From Mactromeris polynyma (lineage: Eukaryota; Mollusca; Bivalvia; Venerida; Mactridae): a DNA stretch of 64,000 nucleotides. This document shows positions 12,700 through 25,214 of this stretch, piece by piece; the first letter of the stretch is position 1; the number at the start of each line of letters is the position of its first letter. The notes below the pieces were generated by a model that did no database searches, was not told the DNA's origin, and saw only the letters and a list, made by a program, of their open reading frames with translations. Where the stretch lies: NCBI GenBank assembly GCA_032209605.1, contig JASFXZ010000037.1:3100001-3164000 (forward strand), in the 5' to 3' direction. The translations under genes were made by a program, and so were the position numbers.

Positions 12700-15105
12700 A
12701 GTATGTATGGAAATTGGCGTTTAATGCCGGTACAATTTATGGAGATTTAATTGTAAAGCCATTATATCTCACATGTACTCGTGGTAAACTTGAATTGAAT
12801 TAATATTTCGACTGTATTCTCTCTGCTTTGTGTAAATGGAACACTGAGCAGTAGGTCGACATCGAAATCTTTAAGATTTCCAAGCATATTTATTGTACAA
12901 GTGCAAGCTCAAAGTTTGCAATGTCTGATATTATCCAGCTAGAAGGATTCTGATCTTGTTATACTAATCAAATATTTGAAAAAAGACATTGAACCTTGAA
13001 AATATAAATTGTGCAATCGCATGATGGCCCACTGCTTCATGAATCGTTCGTGGAAGTCGATATTGTTTAGCAATGGCTTAGCAGCGATTTCATCTCCAAA
13101 AAGCTCTTTACATTGTGATGTTGTACTATGTCATTTAATTAAAAACTTCCAATCAAAGTAGTAAAATAGTTGACATATGGCTTCGGTTGGGTTTTTTTCT
13201 CATTCAAAATATATAACACGCGGGGATCATCAGAATTGTCTGAAGAACGTTTGGTCTGTCTGAACGAATAACAATTTATGGAAATGTTGTATAATTATAA
13301 TTGTTAATCCAAAAACATGAAATATAACGCTAATGACGGATTTTATTGACGGCGGCCTTCAGGCCGTCGTCTATTTGAATAATTTTTAATCTAGGTACAT
13401 GGAGTTGCATAATCGAAATGGGAGAAGCCATTGGTATTATGCTTTTTTAAATTGTTCTTACACAACGTGATTCTAATTATACAGATAAAAAAAGTGTACT
13501 AATTGATAATAATAAAAAAATGTCAAAATATTTAAAATGTATTTTTACCGTTAATAAAAAGCTTTAAAAAATGTTTTACGTATGCTTATAAGAATTTACA
13601 ACAGCTAGTCACGAAAACGGTTAGGCATCGTGTATTACATAGCTTCGTTTCACAACTACGCTCAATTCATCATCAAAGTTCAGGAAATGGTTCCTAATGC
13701 TGTGCACGCAAATTGAAATTGTACTTATAAAAAAGCAAATTGTTAAACAAAAAATGTTAATCCATATTAATAAGTTCATGAATGCAGTTTATAATGTACA
13801 AATATAAATACAGTGACCAAACTATGCAATATACATTGCCTTAACTTGACCCATATAAGTTATGTACTGACGGTAATATGTAAACAAAATTCAGCCAATG
13901 AAAATTGTCGTTGAAAACGTCATAGCATTTGTTGTTCAAATAACGCATTGGCAGTAAAACGGATTCAGTACATTCGAGATCAAATGCTGATGGTTGAACT
14001 GAACTTTTAATTACGTTGTTTTGACATTTTTAGTGGATATTTTTCCCTTTTGATATCCCAATAGTTCTTTTAGATCTGTAAAACTAGAAGTTATAATCAT
14101 GTATATTTTTAGATCCGTTTCGTTCTATCTACGTTTCGTGTAATCGTTTTTTTTCTTCGTTTCGTGTAAATCGATGCACCAGCATTTTCCCGCGAAACAT
14201 TATCACCGACCAATGGAAAAAGTCTATTTAATCACGTGGTTTATAGAAGCGTCATTTTCCGCCATATGTCTGCCTGTTGCTTAGCCAATTGTCGTGAGTA
14301 CTTAATATAAACAATATTTATTATGCTGTCTACTAGGATGAAAACGAGAAAAAAATATTGTTGTATTTAATTTTACAAAATCTTGGGTTGCACATATTGA
14401 TTTGATTCAATTAAATTGTTTATGCCCTTCTAAGTAATTAAATGGTGCTAGCTGTAAGTCTCAAAAACTAAAATAAGCTGTTGTGCATACTTACTTATTT
14501 GCCAATGCTTTTATGTTTCTATTCTATCTATATAATTATTAATAACAATAGCTTTTAAACATCTTCTTGCAATAAATCATGTTTTTCAAACATAAATTAA
14601 TTGCTCAAAGCAAGAGATACCACATATTTTTAAAGTTATTTTTCCTTAGATACCAAATCTTCATGGCATTTTTTTTTCGCTTACATACAATAATATTGCA
14701 AAAGCATACATTGTTTTACAGATTAATCATTATATCTACTTCATAAGACATGTACCTATGCCATTTGGCTATAATACTCAAACTTTACTAGACAACTGTT
14801 AAACTAAATCAGCATTTTATATGAATGAAAATGATCATGGTGTCTGTATAATCATATGTGTATTTTTTTACAAAACTTACTTTTTCATGCATGTATGAAT
14901 GTATTAATGCATATATCATCATAAAAAACCCATCATTAAGTAATCCACAAAATGCAAGCAGCTATTATTTTTGTATCATCTCTTTTGTAAAAGATCTGTT
15001 ATGTACTTTTATTTCACATACCATATGCAGTTTTGATAATAAATGTTTTCTTGTTATAAATACTACTGTTTTTATTCTTTTATATCCTCATCAAACATGT
15101 ATGAG
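12700..15105. other. No supported gene; one small hairpin
   Basis: AT-rich sequence. The only structure noticed is a compact GC-rich hairpin at about 13348-13371 (gacggcggcct / aggccgtcgtc). The open frame at 14858-15124 looks like chance in T-rich DNA. Confidence 0.45.
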
Positions 15106-15107
15106 TA

Positions 15108-15293
15108 CAGTGAAACCTCCATAATAAAACAACCTTTCAGTCCTTTTCAAACTATTCTCATTATTAAGTTGGTCTTAATGTAATGTTGAGGTTAAATCAA
15201 TAGCAAAACAATAAAAATGGACTGAAAAAAGGGCTCACAATTTCAAATGTCTTATTATTGATCCAATATTAACATTAAGAGGAGGTTTCACTT
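15108..15293. mobile_element. MITE, 186 bp, TA-flanked (Tc1/mariner or pogo type)
   Basis: The left end 'cagtgaaacctcc' (15108-15120) is matched by 'ggaggtttcactt' (15281-15293), with one mismatch at the terminal base. TA lies directly outside both ends. CAGTG-type ends with a TA duplication are typical of Tc1/mariner/pogo non-autonomous elements. The interior is non-coding and AT-rich. Confidence 0.75.
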
Positions 15294-15299
15294 TATATT

Positions 15300-16310
15300 T
15301 TGTTTTGCACATATCAGTTGGTCTATGAGTGCAATGTTGTTGATTGGTAGGTCGACAATAACTTTGGGTTCAACTACAAGACAATTTCGTTTCAGAAAAT
15401 TACTTGTCAATTCAGAAAGTGATCATCGTGGCATTTAAAAAATTATATTTAATAAACTTGGTTAATTCTAATGCCAAACTAATATTTTACATTAATGACT
15501 ACTTGTCTACCATGTACTCATACATGTACAAGCAACTTTTATGCTAGCATTTATTGCAAACTGATCTGTCACATGATGAGTGCTTGTGATCATATATAGT
15601 CCTTCTAAAGGTTCCAGTTCACAGTTTTGACTAAATATTGAGATTTTGTTTAATGGTCTACGTACTGAGTTAAAGGTCTTCTTTTATCAGTATAAACCTA
15701 TATCTAGTTTCATATTAGTTAATTTGAACTGAAGAAATTAAGGCACTTTTAAAAGATTACAATTTGACACAATTTTGTGACACTTGGTCACAATTGATTT
15801 GTAAGGAATAAAAATTTGTAAGCACATTCTACCGTTTCCTTTACTTTGAATCCAATGTGAATACTTTTTTCATCACATGACAAATAATATGTTCCACATA
15901 AACTAAAAATTACACATTGTTATTGTATTGTCTCACTGTCTGTTTAGATAAATGCATGTCACAAACTGGTCGGTTTGTTTTACATAAACAAGTCATATTC
16001 CAATTAAACTACAAATGATTGATTGGTACCAAGACTATTTAGGCAATTGTCATGAATTGTGGATGATTCTTACCAGAATTATGGCTTGGTGATGATCATA
16101 CTTTCTTATTTATTGATAAACAAAATAATAAATCTTCAATATCATGCTTCCTAAAACTTGTGCCGCCGTTTTGATGCTTTGCATCAAAATTAGTCTTGTA
16201 TTATATTTGTAAGATTTTGTATGACAGTCGCTGCGGTGCAACATATTTACATGTATTTGGTGAGTTTTGTGAGCAATGTAACACACGTTTGAAGTTAAAT
16301 GAAATGGTAA
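15300..16310. other. No recognisable feature
   Basis: AT-rich sequence without a supported gene or repeat. The minus-strand frame at 16110-16418 has no recognisable similarity. Confidence 0.45.
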
Positions 16311-16317
16311 ACAAGAA

Positions 16318-17290
16318 TTATCTTTAAAAATGTGAAGCAAGCAAATGAGTTGCAATCTGAAGGTTACGCTTTGTTGCGCAACATGAACAATTCCCGAGTT
16401 GTTACGATTGCTGATCACTAGAATATGCTACACTATAGTAACTCCGATACCTGTAAGGGGAGATGACTTTGACTTTGTAGGAGAAAATAACTCCGTTTAG
16501 AGATAAGTCCTAGACAGTAAAGTCTGTTTCAATATAGATCATCAGTACTTATTGTATCAGTCGTGAAATCACATATTCATATAAATAATCTTGTTACATA
16601 TCGATTTATCTAATTAAACATGTTCGTGACTAGTAAAATTTCACGAGGGGCTTACTTAAAATACTGCTAACTAAATACATCTTGAAATATACTATTGATC
16701 TACTTTCAGACGCAGTTGTTAAGGCAAACAACATTATGTCCATCTTGTTTTCATACAGCATTGTCATGTTTACAATAATAAGAATAACGCCTCTATCGTG
16801 ATCAAAATGTCCTCGTTGCAAACATAACATCATTGCAACAATAGCGTTCATTGCTTTGCTTCGGAAGACAAAATACATAACAAGACACAAATTACTGTTT
16901 TGTTTTTTGGTTTGATAGACACATACATAGGCCTTATCAAATGGTACGTTACCTTACCGAAATCCACTGGAGACGTAATTGTCTATACTTTTCTTAATAA
17001 GTACTATTTCCTTAGATGTTTTGTATGCACATATAAATCAACATCATATTTAATACTATAACAAGAAATTAGCAATATATATAGCAAATGTTGTATAAGA
17101 AGTGGATTTCGGTAATACAAAATGGATTTCGGTTAATTTACCTAATTTCAGTGGAGTTCGTTAAGGTAACGTACCCCTTAATCGTAAGGTAAACCAATCT
17201 GCGTCAATCCGCGTCAATGTTACAAACGTTGTTCGGTTGAAGAGAAGTTGGTTTAGTGGTTAACGTAAGATTTGATTAGTTTACACATCA
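16318..17290 (+). repeat. Dispersed repeat family R2 (two segments)
   Basis: The segment 16318-16605 matches 47130-47395, sharing 'caatctgaaggtta', 'actccgatacctgtaagggg', 'gtctgtttcaatatag' and 'cttattgtatcagtcgtg'. The segment 16935-17290 matches, in opposite orientation, 41915-42210 and the duplicated block at 51195-51480 and 52194-52479. Shared words there include 'ttaccgaaat', 'gcgtcaa-gttacaaa' and 'ggttaacgtaagatttgatt'. It is a moderately old interspersed repeat with no coding capacity seen. It lies next to repeat D here and at 51-53 kb, so the two may be parts of one larger element. Confidence 0.7.
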
Positions 17291-17325
17291 CTGCAAGTAC
17301 ATAAAACAGAGAGAATACGTAACTA

Positions 17326-18115
17326 CGGGGAACGCAACATACACAAGACAATACCTCCCCACGCAGACCTCAGGAAAAACAACAATCCACAAAACATAAC
17401 GCACCTAAGGAAGTCAAACTGTACACATATTAAGGAACAGCGGCACAAGGAACGGCCCAACAGACCATAAGGAATAATAAAGAGAATCAAAGTGGACAGT
17501 AAAAGGAAGGGGAGGGGGGAAATAATGGATGGAAAAGCTCACAGGACAATTCAAGACAACTGGCCACAATAGGCCAAAATTGGGCAGGAAACACTCTGAA
17601 CACTGTATAAAGTGACAGAATTGCATAGGGGAAAGGGAGACATAAAACATTCATAACACAAACAGAAACAATAACCATATAGCGAATTACAGCCTTGGAA
17701 CTGTCAGTAAAAAATACTGGGGGTTTAAATCGATTTAACAGCTAGCTAACCTCACACCTTATCGCTATATGGTTATTGATTTCCAACATATATACATAAA
17801 TTGACAAAGTAGGCAGTAACTAATCATTAAAATAAACCAACCATCACGTACATATCAACAGACATACAGTAACTAATCGAGCACGGAGGAACAAGCAGCC
17901 TTATACTGACCTTGTTCCCCGTAACTAAAATAGTAACATCAGAATAGAAGTAACCTTGAAATGTCAAATTAAAGTGCAATTTAAAATAAAGTCAACTTGA
18001 TAATGTGTTTACTAATAAAAATTCTTAGATATTATTGATAGGGAAATGGAATTTATAACTAAAAGAAATATGTTTAATAAGAAAATAAAACACAAAAACA
18101 CGACTGTACCCAACG
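17326..18115 (+). repeat. Dispersed repeat family D, full-looking copy
   Basis: About 790 bp that align almost end to end with 62636-63408. Shared landmarks in order: 'cctccc-acgcagacctc', 'gaaaaacaacaat-cacaaaac', 'ggcagaccataag'-like text, 'taatggatggaaaag', 'ttaaatcgatttaacagctagctaacctcacac', 'aaccaaccatcacgtacat', 'gatagggaaatgga' and 'cacaaaaa-acgactg'. Partial copies in reverse orientation are at 26918-27140, 44000-44435 and 51890-53420. No intact protein frame runs through it. Its superfamily is unknown to me; a non-autonomous Helitron or DNA transposon is possible. Confidence 0.85.
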
Positions 18116-18123
18116 AATTTTAA

Positions 18124-18560
18124 GAAAAGTTTACTTGGTATTGTCAAATGACGTCATAAAATGTAAATCGCAGTAATAGTTAGTAGATATTAAGTAAAAT
18201 CTTATTGATTAAGAAGGGGCGGAGCGAGCGTAGCGAGCGAGCCCTCTTCTTAACCAATAAGATTTTACTTAATATCTACTAACTGACTTAGAATGTAACC
18301 TACATTTTGATTGGCTGATACGCATGAAAATTTCAAATAAAAGCTAGAACGGACAAGAATAGTAAATTTCCAAATATAATAACGCTCACACAGATTCGCA
18401 GTAGGCGGAGCTTAAAAATCCCGCGAAAAGTCGAAATTCTTAATGAATAAGCGTAGTACTTAACGGGAGCCGTTCTGCCATTTCATTGGCTGAAAATGTA
18501 GGTTGCATTCTAATTATAGATAGAAAAGTTTTCTTGGTATGGTGACGTCATACAATTTTA
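18124..18560. repeat. Compound foldback region
   Basis: The core at 18178-18284 is a near-perfect palindrome. The left arm (agttagtagatattaagtaa...) is repeated in reverse complement ending at 18284, with a loop made of 'gcggagcgagcgtagcgagcgagc'. Outside it, 'gaatgtaacctacattttg' (18291-18309) is answered in reverse orientation by 'aaaatgtaggttgcattc' (about 18493-18510). 'gaaaagttt-cttggtat' occurs directly at both 18124 and 18525. Together this looks like nested inverted-repeat elements rather than one simple MITE. Confidence 0.7.
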
Positions 18561-18564
18561 ATGA

Positions 18565-20140
18565 CGTTATAAAAGATATAGTATACGCTGCGTAAGGAGA
18601 CGTTATTTATACAAGACTGTGCCATATAAACTGATAATATACAAGAGAAACAATTAAGTAAGTGGTTACCGAGAACATCACAAAACAACGAGAAACAAGG
18701 ACAACACTAACGTAAATTCAAAAAAATAGATGTATAATACGACACAAAACATTCACAAATGGGCTGGTCGATAGTTTTAAGATACTGCATGGAACACTTC
18801 ATGTTAATTCCAGAGCAAAAGTCAATGCCTACGAAGTCCCGAACATAATCCCCTAAGACATTGTGATCAGTAATATCCTGCCGTACCAAGTACGGTTTAC
18901 AAATATAACTTCATTTAGTCTCAAAACATTAGTGTCCGGCGTGCAGTAAAAATAAGTGTGCAAATCTATCAAGTATTGATTTACTTAAAAATTTATCTGC
19001 AGTTGTTCTCATTATGTCAGGATTATAACCCTTCCTTTTGAACTTGTTAATTAATTTCACAAATAACTGATCAAAGTAACAACTGTTATGAATTTTGCCA
19101 TGTTAGTACGGCTGCTTCATAAAAAATGAATATTAATGTCGAACGGGAAAAGACTAACATAATAATTGCATAGGCACCACAAAAGCACGAGGAGACATAA
19201 GAATACAGCAGCTTATGCACACAATAACAATGACAATATGGACTGCAGACACGTAAAACAAAAACATAAGGGGTAATCAAGGAGTTCCGCTTTCGAACGA
19301 CCATTGGCACCACACACAGATGGCGTATAAGATTATGTGTAACAGTAGTTTACATGATGTAACATCAAACGATCTAGGGTCAAAAGTCTGATGGTGTAGT
19401 TTAAATACAACTTAATATACTACAAATGGTTGTTCCTAAATCCATGTTCAGCAGTAGTGAAAGCTGTTAAAAGGGTTTGAAGGTTTGGTAGTGGCAGATG
19501 GACTAGAATTTGCAAGAAAACATGTCTTTGGCTTATACTGTAGTATATTATACGTATTTGTCTTGTATTTTGAATCGCATTTTATTGATGCTTTGAACAA
19601 TGACATTCATTAAAACCCAATAAAATTAATTGTAGCATATGAAGGGCCACGTTATTGTAGCAGGTCCTCCCCACAAACATCCGTAGAATACAAACTCAGA
19701 TAAACAACGAGGAGGGTTAAGAGCAAGAATATCGATAAAAGAGAGATAAATAGTCACGGGGAACGCCACACACATAAGACAGTGCCTCCCAGATATACCC
19801 CAATGATAAGTACCAATGAATAATTCGAACATAAAGAATGTTCCTAATGTAGCAATTTGGTTAATGTCAAATCACCGTTGTGAAATCTTACCAATTTCCG
19901 CCAAATATAGTAACAACAAGAAGAAACCTTATCGCTTACACTATTGTTTGGCATAATACAATCACCATAAGGCGATAAAAGTCCGTTGCCAAGATATTAT
20001 TTAGCAAAATGTTCGAAAGTGTGACAATCCGTAGTAAATCAAGTCAACATTAACTAGTTAAACAAATCACATCATGTCGAAAGCATTATTAGTAGAGAAA
20101 AGAACTATTCATCGGTATATTTTAATCTTGAGATATTTGA
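18565..20140. other. No supported gene; a small repeat-D fragment
   Basis: Mostly unique-looking AT-rich sequence. A short fragment at about 19757-19802 ('ggggaacgccacacacataagacagtgcctccc') is the leading edge of repeat D. Nothing else is recognised. Confidence 0.45.
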
Positions 20141-20144
20141 TTTT

Positions 20145-20320
20145 GTTTTGTCAAATACGGCAGCCAGTTGACCGAACTAGTTTTCTTCAAATTAATTATC
20201 AACATGTACTGTAGCCAATGTCACGGAAGAACGTAACAAGACCAACGCAGGAATCGAACCCGAAAATGCCACGGAATGACAATCTAACGCTCTACCAAGT
20301 ATTCAGGCGGTCTCACAGCA
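20145..20320 (-). mobile_element. tRNA-derived SINE, copy 1
   Basis: The minus strand carries a pol III B-box-like sequence (reverse complement of 'gaatcgaacc' at 20251-20260) and a degenerate A-box region ending near 20316. Downstream is a body with 'cagttgaccgaact' and 'tgtagccaatgtcacgga'. The same body occurs at 48394, 56560 and 61475. tRNA-headed SINEs are transcribed by pol III and mobilised in trans by a LINE. The tRNA head abuts the 30-bp minisatellite directly. Confidence 0.7.
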
Positions 20321-20324
20321 TCAA

Positions 20325-20862
20325 GGACTTAAGGTAGAGTGACTAATGAACGATTGACTTAAGGTAGAGTGACTAATGAACGATTGACTTAAGTTAGAGT
20401 GACTAATGAACGATTGACTTAAGTTAGAGTGACTAATGAACGATTGACTTAAGGTAGAGTGACTAATGAACGATTGACTTAAGTTAGAGTGACTAATGAA
20501 CGATTGACTTAAGGTAGAGTGACTAATGAACGATTGACTTAAGTTAGAGTGACTAATGAACGATTGACTTAAGGTAGAGTGACTAATGAACGATTGACTT
20601 AAGTTAGAGTGACTAATGAACGATTGACTTAAGGTAGAGTGACTAATGAACGATTGACTTAAGGTAGAGTGACTAATGAACGATTGACTTAAGGTAGAGT
20701 GACTAATGAACGATTGACTTAAGTTAGAGTGACTAATGAACGATTGACTTAAGTTAGAGTGACTAATGAACGATTGACTTAAGTTAGAGTGACTAATGAA
20801 CGATTGACTTAAGTTAGAGTGACTAATGAACGATTGACTTAAGATAGAGTGACTAATGAACA
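20325..20862. repeat. 30-bp minisatellite, about 18 units
   Basis: The unit is 30 bp (aagNtagagtgactaatgaacgattgactt), repeated about 18 times with essentially one variable base: G, T or, in the last unit, A. Reading left to right the base is G G T T G T G T G T G G G T T T T A, so the middle part is a G/T alternating 60-bp higher-order repeat. Because 30 is a multiple of three and one minus-strand frame has no stop, a 209-residue open frame (20321-20950) made of a 10-residue repeat (SQSFISHSNL or SQSFISHSTL) exists. I see no promoter or homologous protein and do not call it a gene. Confidence 0.97.
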
Positions 20863-20869
20863 AATCCCA

Positions 20870-22430
20870 TTTATTCAATCGTGTTATAAATACAGATGAA
20901 ATTGCAAAATTATATATAAATTTTACCATTCCACAATTACTTATGACCATTTTTCTTTGTAAACCTCATTCTTATAAAAACAAGCAGTCATTCAAAATAA
21001 TTGAAAAATGAAAACGTAACAAATACTTTCTTTTATGAACAAATGGGCAAAGTTCCTTTCAAACTTTAAATACGTATTTATAACAAAATACTGGATTTAT
21101 GTATCAATTTGGCATCAAATATCATGGAACGTATTTACATTATATATGTCATTAATATATCACATTTTTACCGTCCAAGCACAGCAACATTTCATTTTGA
21201 ACATGACGACCTGCACAATTTATGAGGAAAATGAAACTTGCATGTGCTTCATTTGATTTTTCACTATACGGTTTTATTTTGTCAGAAAATTTAACAAACT
21301 GTATTTGTAGTTTTTAATAAATTATTCATATAATATTAAATGCGTAACACAGTCACAGTAAGTTAAATCTCTAAATATCATATTTATTTATTTTAGATAA
21401 CCCCAGTTACTTTGTAAACAATTAAATTTCATTAAAATATACCACCAGATAGAAATTAAAATTATCTTTCAGTTGGTACAAACTTTGTCCATGTTTAGCT
21501 CCCATGGTCCATATGATCCTATTCACACGTTTGGTATATTGCCAGCGAACATTCCCTGTATACATGTAACTTTATATAATATTGTTTAAAAACCACTACA
21601 TATCCAATGGAAATAAAATTTGCTCACCTTAACGATATAGCCTCACCGTTACTGATTCCTTGCTTTGCAATGATTAATACCTTATTTAGTAAATATATAT
21701 CATTTGCTTTAAAAGGAACAATATTGTGATACTCGTTCCATTTTACTTGTTCTGGTTCATTGATATTGCTATGTTGGTTTGGCCTCCTAGTCCTTATCAT
21801 TTCGGTATTGTTTATGTCCCTTCATTGTTTGTGTCAACTGACCCGTTTGGTTTTGTTTCTTTGTCGTCTAAGGTAATTCTGATTTGCATGACCCTCCCTG
21901 CATACATATCTTCACTTTTGTAACCGAACACGTCTATTGCAAGAAGAAAGCTTCTTGAGATAATTATATAGATAATTTATTTTGAACTTTATAATCAATC
22001 ATAGTTAAACTTTACAGTTCTCAAACGCTGATTAACAGGAAAAATCTTCCGACACGGAGAACAGTTAGGTTACCTTGCTGCAAAATGAATTGATCATGGC
22101 GTGCTCCTTCCATCCTGAGTATGCCCACAATTTATCATGCAACTACCATGGTAACAGACTGATAACACATGACCTGATAACATAAAGTGTTCTCAGGTCA
22201 ATAGGCTGCTAGTAGCATGATAACACTTTTAAGCTCCGCCCACAAATTGACGGACTACTTTCATGATTCATGAATGGATCATTCAACTTGTTGTATCATT
22301 AAAAACAAGAGTTATGTCATACATTTTTATTTAAGAACTATAAACATAATATATAAACAGAATTAATAACAGCAAAAGGCAATAAATGACAAAAAGAAAA
22401 CGTTTTCGAAACAATTTTAAATTACAATGC
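20870..22430. other. No supported gene; possible small foldback
   Basis: AT-rich sequence. At about 22131-22222 a weak inverted pair ('ttatcatgc' and 'gcatgataa') brackets ~75 bp and may be a small foldback repeat. The open frame at 21726-21923 has no recognised homologue. Confidence 0.4.
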
Positions 22431-22439
22431 TTACATCAA

Positions 22440-22515
22440 ATAAAAAAAAAAAGCTTAAAAAAGCTTAAGTCAAAGAAAAAAACAACAGCAGCAACAACAA
22501 CAACAACAACAAATA
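22440..22515 (+). repeat. A-run and (CAA)n microsatellite in the putative 5' UTR
   Basis: An A-rich run (22441-22452) and a CAA/CAG tract (about 22484-22511) end some 25 bp before the recombinase start codon. They probably lie in its 5' leader or promoter. No TATA box is obvious. Confidence 0.6.
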
Positions 22516-22536
22516 ACCGTCTGCTACAACTCAACA

Positions 22537-25214
22537 ATGGCCTCCTTTTCAATTGAATGGGATGAATTGACTGATGAGATCGAAATTGAAGGAATTGAGA
22601 AGATTCTACTTGATATTGAGGGCAATGCCACCAGTGGATCTTGTACCAATGCAACTCCACTTACTGGTAATGATGATGAGGTTGAAACAAACAACACAGT
22701 GACTGTGGCCAGTGTGGGATTCGATTTAAGTGTTGTTACAAAGGAGGCTTTGGATGACTTTAATCACATCCAAAAAAATAAGAATACGTTAAGGAAAACA
22801 AATAGCCATATGAGACGGCTAAACAATTTCATGGTAATAAGAAAAGAAACTCGAGAAATTATCAACATTCCGCATAGAGAACTGGATGAGCTGTTGGCGT
22901 TGTTTGTTTTGTCTGTCAGGAAGGAAGATGGCTTAGAATATGATACAACATCATTAAGATCTTTCACGTCCACATTTGAGAGAGTTTTACAGAAAGATCA
23001 CTATCCGTTCACCATTTCTAAGGGGTCTGGAAGACAGGGGTTTCCTCTTTTGCGTGAAACAATGGCTGTGAGTTCTTTTTTAAAACATTTTTCTTTTTCA
23101 TACTCTGAAAGAGAATAAGTATAGCATAATTATATATCTTTTGTAAAGCAAGCTGTTTTAAATTCTGTAGAAAATAAGTCAGTTACCAATTACTGTACAG
23201 TAAAGTCATTTAATTTCGTTGGGACTAAATTTCGTGGTTTTGATGAAAAATGTTATTTCGTGGGGATATGAATTTGTGGATTTTGCATTTCCTTTTATAC
23301 ACATAAAATGGTTCAATATTTTGTCTGGGATTTAATTTCGTGGTTAAGCTGGACCACGAAATCAACAAAACTAAATCCCCCACGAAAATTAATGATTTTA
23401 CAGTATTATAAATAAGGCCATAATAAAATAATGTGTGGTTCTGGTAATCCTACTTGACCTATTTTTGGTTTATTGTATAGCCATCTTTATTTTTTTAAAT
23501 TGTAGATTATTGACTACTTGCTTTCCGTCAATTAATTGCTTAATAACCTAAAAAACAAAATAATGTTTGTTTCTACCCATCCGTTTCACGATGTTACCAG
23601 TACCACAATTTTTTTTGATGTTTGCTTTATAAATATAAACAAACTTAATCAGTGTACTGACAAATTTGACTTTCAATAAACATAATAATTAATTTGTTTT
23701 AAAGTCAAAAATGAAGAAACTAAAAGGTGATGGGAAAGGCAACAAAGAAAATGCTGCACAGCCAATAACAGACAGCGAAATAGAGATTCTGTATGAGAAA
23801 GGTCTTCTCGGTTCAGGTACCCCACACGCCATCATCAACACTCTCTGGTTGAAGTTTACCATCCACTTTGGACTGCGAGGTGTGGACGAGCATCACAATA
23901 TGAAGTATGTATACCAATTAATTTAATACAATCAAATACTGTAAACCAATAAATTATTTCATGCAATTCACTTTTTGCCAAATTTTGCTCAATCCGCAAA
24001 ATTGTTTTTTAATTACTTTCTTTACATGTTCTGCACTTGAATACGCGAATATTTATACCTGCGAATAACTTGCCAAATACGTTTGTTTACAGTAATGTTT
24101 ATTATCACGGTTTTAATGAAAATTTATATACAGTATACTCACTTTTCTCCTTCATGTGTCCATCTCAATATCTCGGTTCTTTTTTCCAATTTGACTGGAC
24201 AGTTATCCAAGATCTTGTTTTTTTGGCCATGTATCTCGTCTCAAATCCAACTGAAAATTGATGATTTGTTTTTATATTCGGAAAACGTGTCATTTTTTAT
24301 GCAAAATTGATATTGAAATAGAATAGCAATCTTTTTTATATTGATTAAATGGTGCTACCATTTAACAAGAACCTTAAGGGTGGATTTTTTCCAGATGTAA
24401 AGCTGAAAGTATGAAAAACATGCAAAATATAGATTTTTCTCAAACAAATTTTTTGATAATTTCTAAATACTCAAATTTGACTTACAGATGGGGTGATGTC
24501 AGTATCAAATACGATGGAGATGGCACAGAGTTCTTGGAGTTAGTTGAACGCCAGACCAAGACAAGAACAGGAGAGCATTTAGACAGCCGTCAAGTTGCAC
24601 CGAGACTCTGGTCATCTGGTGATTCACGAGATATCATTTCTGTGTATCGGCTTTATGCATCCAAACGCCCTCATGGTTTTAGTAAGCCTGATGACTCCTT
24701 TTACTTAGCACCAAGAACCGTCCCACTAGTAGATCATGACTGTCAATGGTTCCTCCGTCAGAGAATCGGTGTAAAAAAGCTTAGTTGCCTAATGAAAACT
24801 ATGACACAGAAAGCTGGCATTAATCGCAAATTAACAAACCATTCAGCACGAAAATATACAGTCCAGAAATTAAGAGACAGTGGCACTGCACCCACTGACA
24901 TCATGCAAATTAGCGGTCACAAGAACGTACAGAGCATCATCAATTACAGCAACATAAGCCTAAACGCACAAAAACAATGCTCATCAATTCTAAGCAACAA
25001 TAATCAGTCCACAATTTCAAAAACTGTTCACGAATCACACAATCCAGAGTCATATTCACGCACTGAAACAACGTCTCACTCACAAACGTCAATGCCAGCT
25101 TTCAACCTTCCGGTCCAAGGCCAAAATGCCGGTTATCAATCTTTGTTTTTCGGGGCTACTCTTAACATTCAAACCATGAATGTGTATGGAAATCCTCCAA
25201 CGTCCAACCAGTGA
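22537..25214 (+). CDS. Crypton/DUF3504-type tyrosine recombinase (KIAA1958-like), three exons
   Basis: Three exons join without a phase error: 22537-23067, 23705-23904 and 24488-25214, with introns GTGAGT...AAAG and GTATGT...ACAG. The product is 485 residues. Residues ~75-175 form the helical core-binding domain. The catalytic domain keeps all expected residues: Arg235 (FGLRG), Lys268 (RQTKTRTG), His362 and Arg365 (NHSAR), His388 (SGHK) and the nucleophile Tyr397 (INYS). Such enzymes cut and rejoin DNA through a phosphotyrosine link. In animals this DUF3504 group includes Crypton transposons and host genes derived from them (KCTD1, ZMYM and KIAA1958 relatives). The start has a favourable context (aacaATGgc). 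A low-complexity tail follows residue ~405. The introns and intact frame favour a host or recently active gene over a relic. Whether it is domesticated cannot be told from one copy. Confidence 0.85.
23191..23406. mobile_element. MITE inside intron 1 of the recombinase gene
   Basis: The left end 'tactgtacagtaaagtcatt' and the right end 'aatgattttacagta' are inverted copies with small differences. Interior arms repeat 'aatttcgtgg' on the left and 'ccacgaaa' on the right, so most of the ~215 bp can fold on itself. It sits well clear of both splice sites. The terminal duplication is not clear enough to assign a superfamily. Confidence 0.7.

Noticed and set aside
20321..20950. 209-codon Ser-rich repetitive protein
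   Set aside because: It is produced by a 30-bp tandem repeat (a multiple of three, with no stop in that frame). No promoter, signal peptide or homologue is seen.
22131..22222. Foldback element upstream of the recombinase gene
   Set aside because: The inverted words are only about 9 bp and the arms lose similarity quickly; too weak to call separately.
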